A stretch of DNA of 64,000 nt from UBA7672 sp047601145 (GTDB taxonomy: Bacteria; Pseudomonadota; Alphaproteobacteria; Caulobacterales; Hyphomonadaceae). The notes under the pieces were generated by a model. The model made no database searches, was not told the origin of the DNA, and saw only the letters and a list, made by a program, of their open reading frames with translations. Shown here in pieces: positions 24,433 through 33,002 of this stretch. The translations under genes were made by a program, and so were the position numbers. Each line of letters starts with the position of its first letter. The first letter of the stretch is position 1. Location: assembly GCA_047601145.1 (NCBI GenBank), contig JASGJW010000001.1, positions 930,001 through 994,000 of the forward strand, read 5' to 3'.

Positions 24433-26631
24433 CTAGTTCGTTATCTTCAGCGAGACGCCGACGATGCGGGGCTCGTTGACGAAGGCGGTGTTGTTGTTGA
24501 AGTCGATGCCGCCCTTGATGTTGTCCTCGTCCGTGATGTTGCGGGCGAAGATGGCTGCTTCGAGCGAGCCGTCGGTGCGCGCCCAGCCGGCTTTGAGGCC
24601 GCCTTCGATCTGGCCATCGGTGTGGAATTCACGCGACTCGTAGATGAAGAGGTTGGTGTCGCCCTGATAGGCCCAGTCGGTGAAGGCGAACCATTCAGCG
24701 CCATCGCCTGCGGGCAGCGAGTAGCGGGCCGTGAGGTTGGCGGTCAGCTCGGGCGCGTTCGGGAAGGGGTTGCCGTCCACGAGGGCGCGGGTCGAGCCGC
24801 CGATCACGACAGTTGGATCGGTGACCGTGCACTGGGCGCAGATGCCGACCGCGAGGCCCGAATCGTCGAGCTCGGTGTGCGTGTAGGCGATGCCGCCGGT
24901 GAAGACGAGGTTATCGAGCGGCGCCCATTCGGCGTCGATCTCGGCGCCGTAGGCCTTGCCCTTATCCGCATTTAGCAGCTGCACGGTGTTGCCGGCGCCG
25001 CCCACAGCGGTCAGCTGGATATCGCTGACTTCGTAGGTGAAGACCGCGCCATTGAGGCGCAGGGTGTTGTCGGCCAGCGTGGATTTCAAGCCGGCTTCCC
25101 ACGACAGAACGGTTTCGGACTGTGCAACCGACGGCGGGCTGAAGAAGGCGACGTCGCGGCCCTGGATCGAGGGGCCACGGAAGCCGTCCGCGACGCGGGC
25201 GTAGACCGAGACATCATCGTTCAGCGCGTACATCGCGCTGAGATCCCAGCTGACGTGATCATCGGAGATCGAGCGCGAATTGGCCGGTGCGCCGAGGACC
25301 GAGAAGTCCTTGTCGTCGTCGGTGTAGCGCAGGCCGCCCGTGACCGAGAGCGCCTCGCTGACATCATACGTCGCCTGGCCGAAGATGGCCCACGACGTGT
25401 TCTCGTGCGTGACCGTGGTGGAGGGCGGGAAGCCGAACGGTCCGACGGTCGTGACGTCGAAGGATGCATCGAACCAGAAGGCGCCGACCTGCCATTTCAG
25501 CGGGCCGCCGTAATCGCTGGCGAGGCGGACTTCCTGGGTGACCTGCTCGAGGTTCTTGAGCGAGTCCTGCGTGTCCGAATCGAACGGGATGAAACCCGGG
25601 CCGACGCCGGCGACGCCGCCATCGATATCGCCGCGGCTGAAGCCTTCAGCGGTTTCCCAGGCTGTGATCGAGGTCAGCTTCACGTCGCCGAAATCGTAGG
25701 AGACGTTCGCCGAGGCGCCGTAGCCATTGTATTCCTGCGGGTTCCCGCCGCCCTGGTTGTAGGTGACGCTGTTGCGATTGTAGTTGGCGTTGAGGCCGTT
25801 GGTGCCAGGCGTGATGACGTTGGCGCGGAAGATCGCCGACGTGCCCACGAGGTTGCGGCCGTGGACGTTGAGCAGGATGTCCAGCTGGTCGTTCGGGTTG
25901 AACAGGAACTGCAGGCGGCCGGCCGTTTCGTCATAGCCGCCGAGATTGTCGGTGCCCGGGGTCAGCGTGTTGTCGATCCAGTCATTGCGGTGCTGCATGA
26001 GCACCGAGGCGCGGGCCGAAACGCCCGGGGCGACAGCGCCGGAGATCGCGCCGTCGAAATTGAACGTGCCGAACGTGCCGTAGGACATGTCGGCCCTGGC
26101 TTCGAATTCTTCTGTCGGGCGGGCCGAGGTGAAGCGGATGATGCCGGCGGTGGTGTTGCGGCCGAACAGCGTGCCTTGCGGGCCGCGATAGACTTCGACG
26201 CGATCGAGGTCGAACAGCGGCGTCGACTTCAGCACCACGTTCTCCATCACGACGTCGTCCATGATGATCGAGACGGGCTGCGAGGCGGCAAGGTCGAAGT
26301 CGGTGTTGCCGAGGCCGCGGATGTAGAAGCGCGGCGCGACGCGGCCGTTGGAGCTTTCAACATAGACGCCCGGCACGCGGGCCGAGAGGGCGAGCACGTC
26401 CTCGCCGCCGGAGAAGATCGTGCCGATCTCGTCCTGCGACATGGAGGCGGCCGACACCGGCACGGTCTGCAGGTCTTCCTCGCGCTGGTTGGCGGTGATG
26501 ATGACCACGTCGAGGCGGCTGTCGGGCGGTGTCTGCTGCGCCACTGCGGGGGCAGTGAACAGGGCGGTCGCCGAGGCGGCGGCCATCAGGCTGGCGAGAA
26601 ACTTCGCGCCGGCGAGTTTGCGTCGTATCAT
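24433..26631 (-). CDS. TonB-dependent outer-membrane receptor
   Basis: A 732-residue receptor with a signal peptide ending AVAQQ. A TonB-box-like segment DVVIITANQREEDLQ leads into the plug domain (PVSAASMSQDEI, RGLGNTDF, VEVYRGPQGTLFGRNTTAG), and then a 22-strand barrel rich in alternating aromatic and polar residues. The C-terminus ends LKITN rather than with the usual terminal aromatic residue. ATG 26631 is used because it starts the signal peptide. It belongs to the large iron/oligosaccharide-type group common in Caulobacterales and Sphingomonadales. The substrate is unknown, and no TonB or inner-membrane importer is adjacent. Confidence 0.92.
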   Translation of the reverse strand: MIRRKLAGAKFLASLMAAASATALFTAPAVAQQTPPDSRLDVVIITANQREEDLQTVPVSAASMSQDEIGTIFSGGEDVLALSARVPGVYVESSNGRVAPRFYIRGLGNTDFDLAASQPVSIIMDDVVMENVVLKSTPLFDLDRVEVYRGPQGTLFGRNTTAGIIRFTSARPTEEFEARADMSYGTFGTFNFDGAISGAVAPGVSARASVLMQHRNDWIDNTLTPGTDNLGGYDETAGRLQFLFNPNDQLDILLNVHGRNLVGTSAIFRANVITPGTNGLNANYNRNSVTYNQGGGNPQEYNGYGASANVSYDFGDVKLTSITAWETAEGFSRGDIDGGVAGVGPGFIPFDSDTQDSLKNLEQVTQEVRLASDYGGPLKWQVGAFWFDASFDVTTVGPFGFPPSTTVTHENTSWAIFGQATYDVSEALSVTGGLRYTDDDKDFSVLGAPANSRSISDDHVSWDLSAMYALNDDVSVYARVADGFRGPSIQGRDVAFFSPPSVAQSETVLSWEAGLKSTLADNTLRLNGAVFTYEVSDIQLTAVGGAGNTVQLLNADKGKAYGAEIDAEWAPLDNLVFTGGIAYTHTELDDSGLAVGICAQCTVTDPTVVIGGSTRALVDGNPFPNAPELTANLTARYSLPAGDGAEWFAFTDWAYQGDTNLFIYESREFHTDGQIEGGLKAGWARTDGSLEAAIFARNITDEDNIKGGIDFNNNTAFVNEPRIVGVSLKITN

Positions 26632-26642
26632 TTGCGGGGGCT

Positions 26643-26661
26643 CCCAAGAGGACGTCTTGGG
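26643..26661 (-). promoter_or_regulatory. Leader hairpin overlapping the RBS of the TonB receptor
   Basis: On the minus strand CCCAAGA pairs with TCTTGGG (7 bp, 5-base loop). The 3' arm carries most of the GGGAG ribosome binding site, about nine bases before ATG 26631. A modest masking hairpin; it may be coincidental. Confidence 0.3.
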
Positions 26662-26797
26662 CGGGCACATCATCCCAACAGCCTTGCGAAGTCTTGCGCG
26701 AGCTCTCCGGAATCGTCCGTGTGCGCCGCTTTGTCGGCTTTCGATGCAAAACTGTCACGGAACTGCACGCTGCGGAAACAGCAGTCTTCGCGCGTCA

Positions 26798-26824
26798 GGC
26801 GAAGGGTGTCGGGCGAAGGGTGTC
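26798..26824. repeat. 14-bp tandem repeat at the end of a DUF465 gene
   Basis: GGCGAAGGGTGTC occurs at 26798-26810 and again at 26812-26824. The second copy includes part of the stop codon of the minus-strand DUF465 gene. Confidence 0.6.
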
Positions 26825-27041
26825 AGGCAATGATGTCTGGCGTGATCTTCGCCGACAGCCAGACGATGCGATCCTTCACGCGCAGCTTCTCGCGCTTCAG
26901 CGACATCACCTTGATGTCGTCGCCGCCTTCTTCCTTCAGTTTCTCGATCGTCGTGTCGAGTTCGCGGTGGCGCGTGCGCAGCTCTTCGAGCTGTTTCAGC
27001 ATGCCGTCGATGTCGGTCGGATCGAAGACGATATCGGTCAA
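26823..27041 (-). CDS. DUF465 (YdcH-like) small protein
   Basis: A 72-residue protein. The C-terminal 55 residues are a DUF465 helical hairpin (LKQLEELRTRHRELDTTIE, then IKVMSLKREKLRVKDRI). The family is small, cytosolic and uncharacterised. The TTG at 27041 is preferred because AGAGG lies six bases upstream; GTG 27044 is too close. The open frame runs to 27320 but the extension is unlike protein. A second DUF465 gene lies 445 bp away, divergently. Confidence 0.75.
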   Translation of the reverse strand: MTDIVFDPTDIDGMLKQLEELRTRHRELDTTIEKLKEEGGDDIKVMSLKREKLRVKDRIVWLSAKITPDIIA

Positions 27042-27485
27042 CACGCGCCTCTGTTTCGTCCGCGCCGCCGCTGCCGGAATCCGGCTGCGATTCAAGGCGC
27101 TGGAATGCACGGGACACCGCGACGGGTTGCGATTCCGTCGACCCTCCCGCCGATGCGCGGCATAGCAAATCCGGACGATTCCGTGAAGGCGCTCAGGCGC
27201 GTTTCCATGCCTGCCGCAGAGGCGATCGGAGCCTGTTTTGGAGCGCGTTGCATTTTTTTCATGCGGAGGTGGGTTTTGTCGGCTTTCAAGTCGTGACGCA
27301 CGAATTTCTTCGTGTTTCACTCCTCGTGCGGCTGTTCAGCGAGCCGCATCGGTTTCCCGATTTCTCCCGGAGACCGTAGCGGACGCCGCCAGTCCGCTCG
27401 CGGTCGGGGTTGGGTAGGCGCAAGGCTGAAATCCCTTTGAGGACAAGGCTGGAGCCGCCCCTGAGATAAACAGGAGAAGCCTTTG
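27042..27485. other. 444-bp intergenic region with strong hairpins
   Basis: This gap between two divergent DUF465 genes has no convincing gene. The right half is structured. GCGGCT pairs with AGCCGC at 27328-27347. A two-part stem, GACCG plus AGCGGAC with GTCCGCT plus CGGTC, spans 27372-27405. These would lie in the 5' leader of the plus-strand DUF465 gene or in a separate small RNA. I do not recognise 6S, SRP, RNase P or tmRNA motifs. Confidence 0.4.
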
Positions 27486-27653
27486 ATGAGCCTGGAAGCA
27501 CGCATTCGCGAGTTGAGTGAGCGCCACAAGCGCATCGACGCGGCCATCGCCGCCGAGATGAAACACCCAGCCGGCGATGATGTGCGTATCCACGATCTGA
27601 AACGACAAAAGCTTCGAATAAAGGACGAGATCGCCACCCTCAGGACGAACTGA
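27486..27653 (+). CDS. DUF465 (YdcH-like) small protein, second copy
   Basis: A 55-residue protein that begins MSLEARIRELSERHKRI and ends IHDLKRQKLRIKDEIATLR, the classic two-helix DUF465 pattern ending in a Lys/Arg-rich helix. ATG 27486 has AGGAGA eight bases upstream. It is shorter than the minus-strand copy at 26823-27041 and clearly related to it. Function is unknown in the family. The structured leader just upstream may regulate it. Confidence 0.82.
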   Translation: MSLEARIRELSERHKRIDAAIAAEMKHPAGDDVRIHDLKRQKLRIKDEIATLRTN

Positions 27654-27799
27654 GGCAGCGATCTTCCCGTCCCAGGAGGCGCGCGCCCGTCACGGGTTGA
27701 TGGGCGCGGAGCCCTGTTCCATCACGTTGCGATTGACCTTGTGCGCGACGGCGCGAATTGTGCCGCCAAGGGGCCTATCGAACGGACGAGGGAGAACGG

Positions 27800-28174
27800 A
27801 TGCGAGGCCTCTGGGACAATGAACAGCCCATTTCGCCGAGCCTATTGCGCTCGGCGCTGGCGCTGGCGGGCGGCTTCCTGGCGCTGACCTCCGCCGTGAT
27901 TCTCATCGTCGCTGTCGGCAATGTGATCGCTGGCAAATACGTCGCCGCAGCAACGCAGGTTGCAGCCGGCATCGGCCTCCCGTTCGCGGTCTGGCTGGGG
28001 CTCAGAATGCTGGCCGACATTCTCGTGGTGCTGAACCGGTCGCACGACAGGCTCGAGGGCATCGAGGAAGCGCTGACGAACAGGGCGGCCCCGTCGCCGC
28101 GGCCTGCCCACGCCAACGGTCCTGCCGCCGAGCGCGCGGGAGATGATGGCCCGACCTATCCGGCAGAGGAATAG
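27800..28174 (+). CDS. Small membrane protein of unknown function
   Basis: A 124-residue protein with two transmembrane segments (about 18-40, ALALAGGFLALTSAVILIV, and about 48-75). A short helix, VVLNRSHDRLEGIEEAL, and a disordered Pro/Ala tail follow. ATG 27800 has GGGAGA upstream. It converges on chrA and the two coding regions overlap by 19 bases. I recognise no family. Confidence 0.65.
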   Translation: MRGLWDNEQPISPSLLRSALALAGGFLALTSAVILIVAVGNVIAGKYVAAATQVAAGIGLPFAVWLGLRMLADILVVLNRSHDRLEGIEEALTNRAAPSPRPAHANGPAAERAGDDGPTYPAEE

Positions 28175-29367
28175 GCGCCCAGCAGCGTAACCGACACGAC
28201 AACAAGCCAGACGGGCGCGCGCAGCAGCAGGGCGGCGAGCCCCGTGATGGCAATGAGAGCGTCGACCGGCGTCAGAACTGCCGACACGAAGACCGGACGG
28301 TAGAGCGCTGCCGCCAGCACGCCGACGACGGCGGCGCTTGCTCCCGCAGCGAGGCGGCTGACCCAGGCGTGTGTGCGGATCGAGGTCCAGAGCGGGATGA
28401 CGCCCGCCGCGAGCAACAGGCCCGGCAGGAAAACGGCGAGAAGCGCGATCAGGCTTGCCGCAAGCGGCGCCAGTCCGGTGTCGGATGCTGCGCCAAGATA
28501 AGCCGCGAACGCAAAGAGTGGCCCCGGCAGGGCCTGCGCCGCGCCATAGCCGGACAGGAAGTTGTCTGCGCTGATCCAGCCGCGCCCGACCGTCTCGGCT
28601 TCAAGCAGCGGAAGCACGACGTGGCCTCCACCGAACACCAGTGCGCCCGAACGGTAGAAGGCGTCGGCCACGGCGACGCCCGGCGCTGGCGTGATCGCGT
28701 GCAGAAGAGGAAGACCAACGAGAAGTGCTGCGAACAGTCCAAGACACACGAAGGCTGGGCCGCGCGGGGCAGGTGCGGCTTGCGAAGCTGCGGGTTCGCG
28801 GGCAGGCAGCAACAAGCCGGCGAGTGCGCCCAAGGCGATCACGAGCGGTTGCATAAACGCCTGTTGCACAAGCAGAAGAGCAATCAGCGCTGCGATAGCG
28901 AGCGCAGCTGTCGCCGCTGTATTGCAGAGCGTCCGCGCCATACCGATCACCGCCTGCGCCACAATGGGAACGGCGACCAGGACAAGGCCGTGAAACACGC
29001 GCGTCCGCAGATCGGCCGGGAGCGATGAAGCGCCCAGCGCTGCGGCAATCATCAGCAGCGCCGATGGCGCCGTGAACCCCGCAAAGGCCGCGAGCCCGCC
29101 GAGCGGTCCGGCGCGCTGGAGGCCGATCGCGAAGCCTACCTGGCTTGATGTGGGCCCCGGAAGGATCTGGCAGACGGCCACGAGATCGGCGAAGGCCTCC
29201 TCGCCCAGCCATTTCCAGCGTGTGACGAAGGCGGCGCGAAAATAACCAAGATGGGCGATCGGACCGCCGAACGAGGTCAGCCCGAGCCGCAGGAAGGCCA
29301 GGAAAACAGAAAGGGCCGACCCCTTGGGTCGGCCCTCGTGTTCAGGTCTGGCAGTATCCGGCGCCAT
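28156..29367 (-). CDS. chrA: Chromate efflux transporter, ChrA family
   Basis: A 403-residue two-domain CHR transporter with about ten hydrophobic segments. The N-terminal signature is LRLGLTSFGGPIAHLGYFR, followed by AVCQILPGPTSSQVGFAIG. The second half carries FGGGHVVLPLLEAE. It exports chromate, probably by proton-coupled antiport. The ATG at 29367 is the only start that keeps the conserved N-terminus, yet a terminator-like hairpin (29312-29336) lies inside codons 11-19. It follows trcR on the same strand by 33 bases. Confidence 0.88.
   Translation of the reverse strand: MAPDTARPEHEGRPKGSALSVFLAFLRLGLTSFGGPIAHLGYFRAAFVTRWKWLGEEAFADLVAVCQILPGPTSSQVGFAIGLQRAGPLGGLAAFAGFTAPSALLMIAAALGASSLPADLRTRVFHGLVLVAVPIVAQAVIGMARTLCNTAATAALAIAALIALLLVQQAFMQPLVIALGALAGLLLPAREPAASQAAPAPRGPAFVCLGLFAALLVGLPLLHAITPAPGVAVADAFYRSGALVFGGGHVVLPLLEAETVGRGWISADNFLSGYGAAQALPGPLFAFAAYLGAASDTGLAPLAASLIALLAVFLPGLLLAAGVIPLWTSIRTHAWVSRLAAGASAAVVGVLAAALYRPVFVSAVLTPVDALIAITGLAALLLRAPVWLVVVSVTLLGAYSSAG
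29312..29336 (-). terminator. Terminator-like hairpin inside the start of chrA
   Basis: On the minus strand AGGGCCGACCC and GGGTCGGCCCT form an 11-bp stem around a three-base loop, followed by TTCTGTTTTCC. It looks like the trcR terminator, but it lies within the first 20 codons of chrA. It could make chrA expression conditional on readthrough. Confidence 0.7.
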
Positions 29368-29400
29368 GTGTGTCCCGCATGGCTCGCGCGCCGCGCTGGT

Positions 29401-30102
29401 TTACTCGTCCGCCGGCTTGTTCTTGCCGAAGTTGGCGAACAGCTGTTCGGCCGTGATGTTCTCGCGCTTGGGCTCTTCGCCATCGGCGGAAGGTTCGGCC
29501 GCGGCGGGGGCAGGCGTCACGACCTTGCGCAGCGTCGGGCCGGCAAGGCGGGCGTCTTTTTCATCGCGTGTCGCAGCCCGCTTGGCGGCGGCTTTCGAGA
29601 CGACGGCGTCGAGTTCGATCTGCGTCGTGAGGCCCAGCGTCACCGGGTCGACCGGCTTGAGGTTGGTCGCGTTCCAGTGCTGGCGCGAGCGCACGCTCTC
29701 GATGGTCGACTTGGTCGTGCCGATCAGTTTCGAGATCTGCGCGTCGGTGATTTCCGGGTGGTGACGCAGGAACCAGGCGATCGCGTCCGGGCGGTCCTTG
29801 CGGCGCGAAACCGGTGTGAAGCGGGCGCCCTTCTTCTTGGGCTCCGGCACGTTGGCGTGCTTCATCGGCGGCATCTTGAGGGTGTAGGTCTTGTCTTCCT
29901 CGCCCTTCGCGATCTCTTCGCGGGTGAGTTCGCCCGAGGCGACCGGATCGGCGCCGCGCATGTTCTCGGCGACCTCGCCATCGGCGATGCCCTTCACCTC
30001 AAGCGGGTGCAGTTCGCAGAACTCGGCGATCTGCTCGAAGGTGAGCGTGGTGTTGTCGATCAGCCAGACGGCTGTCGCTTTGGGCATAAGGATCTTGGCC
30101 AT
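29401..30102 (-). CDS. trcR: Cell cycle transcriptional regulator TrcR (DUF1013)
   Basis: A 233-residue DUF1013 protein, named TrcR in alphaproteobacterial annotation. The start AKILMPKATAVWLIDNTTLTFEQIA and the middle RPDAIAWFLRHHPEITDAQ followed by LIGTTKSTIESVRSR are hallmark segments. The latter is helix-turn-helix-like. A tail of about 50 residues rich in Ala, Glu and Pro follows. The family is linked to cell-cycle transcription in Alphaproteobacteria. It lies between chrA and the quinone oxidoreductase on the minus strand, with terminator-like hairpins on both sides. Confidence 0.9.
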   Translation of the reverse strand: MAKILMPKATAVWLIDNTTLTFEQIAEFCELHPLEVKGIADGEVAENMRGADPVASGELTREEIAKGEEDKTYTLKMPPMKHANVPEPKKKGARFTPVSRRKDRPDAIAWFLRHHPEITDAQISKLIGTTKSTIESVRSRQHWNATNLKPVDPVTLGLTTQIELDAVVSKAAAKRAATRDEKDARLAGPTLRKVVTPAPAAAEPSADGEEPKRENITAEQLFANFGKNKPADE

Positions 30103-30130
30103 GGTCGCCTCGGTCGGTCCTGAAAACGAA

Positions 30131-30155
30131 AAACCCGGCGCTGAGGGCCGGGTTT
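30131..30155 (-). terminator. Terminator between the quinone oxidoreductase and trcR genes
   Basis: AAACCCGGC pairs with GCCGGGTTT. Read on the minus strand it is followed by TTTCGTTTTC, so it should end transcription of the oxidoreductase gene before trcR. Confidence 0.7.
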
Positions 30156-30263
30156 CTCGGAATTGTCGAGAAGAAGAAGTAGTCCTGAGCGCCGCTGATA
30201 TAGTTCAGGTTTTCCGCGTTGTGAACCCGGAATGACGGCGCAGGCAGGCCTAGAATCAGCGAC

Positions 30264-31244
30264 TTATTGGGCCACTTGCAGAATTATTTTCCCGGCATGG
30301 TCGCTGGCGTCCATTTTGGCGTGGGCGGCGTCAGCTTCCGCTAGGGTAAACACGGCTGTCACCTGGGGCCGGAACCGGCCATCCCGGATCATCGGCCAGA
30401 CGTGTTCGACGACGCCCCTGGCCAGCATCGCCTTGTAGTCGTCGGTGCGGATCCGGAGGGTCGAACCGGTCACCGTGATACGCTTCATCATCAGCCGCAG
30501 GAGGTCGCCCTCGACCTTCGAGCCCTGCAGGAAGGCGATGTAGCAGAGGCGGCCGAGGTCCTTCAGGATTGTGAGGTTCTTGTCGAAGTAGGGCTTGCCG
30601 ACCATGTCGAGGATCACGTCGACGCCGCCAGCGTCGCGCAGGACGGCTTCGAAATCCTCCGTCTTGTAGTTGATGCCGCGTGTCGCCCCGAGGCTCTCGC
30701 AGAGGCGGCATTTTTCATCCGTCCCAGCCGTCGCATAGACCGTCGCGCCCCACGCCTTCGCCATCTGGATCGCCGTGGTGCCGATGCCGCTGGCGCCGCC
30801 ATGGATCAGCAGGCTCTCGCCCGGTTTCAGTTTCCCCATCTCGAACACGTTGTTCCAGACCGTCAGCACGGTCTCGGGCAGGCCCGCAGCCTCGATGAAG
30901 CCCAGCGGCTCCGGGATGGGCATGCAGGAGCCTTCATGCGCCACGGCGTATTCGGCGTAGGCGCCGCCCGGAACGAGCGCGCAGACCTTCTCGCCGCCCT
31001 TCCATTTCGTCGCGCCCGGGCCGAGCGCCTCGATCACACCTGCGACCTCCAGCCCCAGCGTTTCCGGCGCGCCCGGCGGCGGCGGATAGCGTCCGGCGCG
31101 CTGCACGAGGTCGGGACGGTTTACTCCCGCCGCGTGAACGCGGATCAGCACCTGGCCCGGTCCGGGCGAGGGCTTTTCGATCTCATGCAGGACAAGGGGT
31201 TGTCCCACCACGGACTTCACAGCTGTCATCGTCGGTTTGGACAT
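30264..31244 (-). CDS. NAD(P)H-quinone oxidoreductase (zeta-crystallin-like MDR)
   Basis: A 326-residue medium-chain dehydrogenase/reductase of the quinone oxidoreductase type (PIG3/TIGR02824-like), without the structural zinc cysteines. Features are the GroES-like start, AAGVNRPDLVQRAGRYPPPPG, and the nucleotide-binding LLIHGGASGIGTTAIQMAK. ATG 31244 (MSKPTM) is chosen over 31268, which has no RBS. It probably reduces quinones with NADPH in the cytosol. In related genomes this gene often sits next to the DUF1192-rcdA pair, as here, but divergently. Confidence 0.88.
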   Translation of the reverse strand: MSKPTMTAVKSVVGQPLVLHEIEKPSPGPGQVLIRVHAAGVNRPDLVQRAGRYPPPPGAPETLGLEVAGVIEALGPGATKWKGGEKVCALVPGGAYAEYAVAHEGSCMPIPEPLGFIEAAGLPETVLTVWNNVFEMGKLKPGESLLIHGGASGIGTTAIQMAKAWGATVYATAGTDEKCRLCESLGATRGINYKTEDFEAVLRDAGGVDVILDMVGKPYFDKNLTILKDLGRLCYIAFLQGSKVEGDLLRLMMKRITVTGSTLRIRTDDYKAMLARGVVEHVWPMIRDGRFRPQVTAVFTLAEADAAHAKMDASDHAGKIILQVAQ

Positions 31245-31358
31245 TTGGCCGTTCCGGGTTTTAATCATGAAGAAGGCTGCGGACTGTCTTGGGCGCGCGG
31301 ACCATGCGCGGTCAAGCAGGGGAAGGGTAGCGACAGGTCAGAACCGAGGAGCACGGCC

Positions 31359-31535
31359 ATGACATTCGATGAAGAGCCCATTCGGGTCGTGAAACGGGCC
31401 CTGGACGATATGTCCATCCAGGAGCTGAAGGAAAAGATCGAGGCCCTGAAAGGCGATATTGCCGCCTGCGAGGCCATGATCGTGAAGAAGGAAGCGACAA
31501 GGAAAGCGGCCGAGGCGGCCTTCTTTAAATCCTGA
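31359..31535 (+). CDS. DUF1192 family small protein
   Basis: A 58-residue protein with the DUF1192 pattern: DEEPIRVVKRALDDMSIQEL, then a coiled-coil-like stretch IEALKGDIAACEAMI and a KxAEAAFF end. ATG 31359 has GAGGAG seven bases upstream. The family is restricted to Alphaproteobacteria and is usually found near rcdA. Its role is unknown. Confidence 0.85.
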   Translation: MTFDEEPIRVVKRALDDMSIQELKEKIEALKGDIAACEAMIVKKEATRKAAEAAFFKS

Positions 31536-31669
31536 CCCGGAATGATCTGGGCCGGCGGCAAGGGATTTGCGTGATACCGGAAAGAACCACGGGGTTTACC
31601 GTTATCAAGGCTTGGGCAAGGTCTCGGGACGAGACTGCTTCGCCAGGCTGGTGTATTTTGAGGGTCTGA

Positions 31670-32215
31670 ATGCGCGACGCGATGCAATCCGCCGATCCGG
31701 CCAGTACCGAGTGGAAACACCGGGTGGCCGAGTTTGCCGGTTCGGAGCTGTTCGACCGCCTGTTCAAGGAAGGCATGGCCCTGGTCGAGGAAGCCGCAAG
31801 CTATCTCGATGGCGCCGGCCGCACGGATTCCCGCAAGCTCAACCGCGAACTGGCGCTCGTTTACGCCGCCGAGAGCATGGAAGTGACCACGCGCCTGATG
31901 CAGGCCGCGTCCTGGCTCGTCGTCCAGCGCGCCGTGCGCGAGAAAGACATGAAGGTCGAGGAAGCGGGCGACGAGAAATACCGCATCGCCCGCCCGGGCG
32001 AGCCCCACCCCTGCGACCGTTCCGTGATGCCCGCCCCGCTGATGTCGCTCGTCGACCGCAGCCGCGCCCTCTACGAACGCGTCTGGCGCTTCGACTCGAC
32101 GCTCTACTCGGAAACGCCGCAACCGGCGGAAAACCACGTCATGAAGCAGATCGACCGCCTGCGGCAGGCCGCCGAAGGCGGCGCGTTCGATCCGCTGGCT
32201 GTGTGGCGGAAGTAG
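31670..32215 (+). CDS. rcdA: Protease adaptor RcdA (DUF1465)
   Basis: A 181-residue DUF1465 protein. In Caulobacter RcdA is an adaptor that joins CpdR-primed ClpXP and, with PopA, delivers CtrA and other substrates for degradation at the G1-S transition. Landmarks are FAGSELFDRLFKEGMALVEE, LNRELALVYAAESMEVTTRLM and the basic VVQRAVREKDM. The C-terminal tail after about residue 140 is predicted flexible. GAGGG lies just before ATG 31670. The 134-bp gap to the DUF1192 gene probably carries its promoter. The presence of rcdA is the best single taxonomic marker here. Confidence 0.9.
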   Translation: MRDAMQSADPASTEWKHRVAEFAGSELFDRLFKEGMALVEEAASYLDGAGRTDSRKLNRELALVYAAESMEVTTRLMQAASWLVVQRAVREKDMKVEEAGDEKYRIARPGEPHPCDRSVMPAPLMSLVDRSRALYERVWRFDSTLYSETPQPAENHVMKQIDRLRQAAEGGAFDPLAVWRK

Positions 32216-32301
32216 GCTTCTCCTTCCCATAGACAGGCCCATAGACGGCGCTCTCTTCGCATGATCCGCTCGCCGCGGGTTCAGTGCGGGAGGGCAGGGA
32301 C

Positions 32302-32946
32302 ATGCTGCGTCATCGCAGGCGGGATATTGCGCTCGCGGTCGGATCGTCGGCGCTGGCCGGCTATGTCGACGCCATCGGCTTTTTGAGCCTCGGCGGTTTC
32401 TTCGTTTCCTTTATGAGTGGAAACTCAACCCGCCTCGCCGTCGGCATTGCCGGCGTTCCCGCTGAGGCGCTGATTGCAGGCCGCCTGATCGCGTCTTTCC
32501 TCGTCGGCGTGATCCTCGGGAGCCTGGTCGGCCGCGCGGCCGGGCAGAAGCGCCGGCCCGTCGTGCTGGCGCTGGTGGCGGCCTTGCTCGCAGCTGGCGC
32601 AGGCACCGCCGGACTGAACGCGCCGGACATCGCCGTGCTGTTCGTGGCTGCCGCGATGGGCGCCGAGAACACCACATTCGAGCGCGATGGCGAGGTCTCG
32701 ATCGGCCTTACCTACATGACCGGCACGCTCGTGAAGCTGGGCCAGCGCCTCGCCGCCACGCTGACCGGTGGGCCTGCCTGGGCATGGTTACCCTATGCGT
32801 TGCTCTGGCTGGGGCTGGTGACAGGAGCGGTCATAGGCGCGCTGGCCTTCCCGGTGATCGGGCTGGCCGGTCTCTGGTTTGCGGCCGCGATCGCGCTGGC
32901 GCTTTCAGGCATGGCCTTCCTGCTCGCGCGCGCCGAGGCTGGCTGA
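32302..32946 (+). CDS. DUF1275 (YoaK) family membrane protein
   Basis: About 215 residues with six hydrophobic segments. The DUF1275 signature is visible in SSALAGYVDAIGFLSLGGFFVSFMSGNST (key parts GYVDAIGF and MSGNST) and in TYMTGTLVKLGQRL. The function is unknown; it is assumed to be a small transporter. ATG 32302 follows GGGAGGGCAGGGA. Its stop codon overlaps the U-tract of the minus-strand terminator at 32954-32980. Confidence 0.85.
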   Translation: MLRHRRRDIALAVGSSALAGYVDAIGFLSLGGFFVSFMSGNSTRLAVGIAGVPAEALIAGRLIASFLVGVILGSLVGRAAGQKRRPVVLALVAALLAAGAGTAGLNAPDIAVLFVAAAMGAENTTFERDGEVSIGLTYMTGTLVKLGQRLAATLTGGPAWAWLPYALLWLGLVTGAVIGALAFPVIGLAGLWFAAAIALALSGMAFLLARAEAG

Positions 32947-32953
32947 AAAGCAA

Positions 32954-32980
32954 AAGGCCCGCGGGTTTCCGCGGGCCCTT
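32954..32980. terminator. Terminator, copy 1 of a repeated hairpin
   Basis: GGCCCGCGG pairs with CCGCGGGCC. On the minus strand TTTTGCTTTTC follows, ending the lipoprotein gene 33003-33665. On the plus strand it follows the DUF1275 stop. It is almost identical to 33770-33798. Confidence 0.82.
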
Positions 32981-33002
32981 GTCTTGTGCGCCGTGGCGCT
33001 GA

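Noticed and set aside
25255..27165. 636-residue plus-strand frame opposite the TonB receptor gene
   Set aside because: The receptor on the minus strand has signal peptide, plug and barrel features. This frame is a shadow, Val/Ala/Glu-rich with no motif.
27300..27485. Possible 6S, SRP or tmRNA gene between the DUF465 genes
   Set aside because: Hairpins are present but none of the conserved sequence cores of those RNAs is seen, so only a generic structured region is reported.
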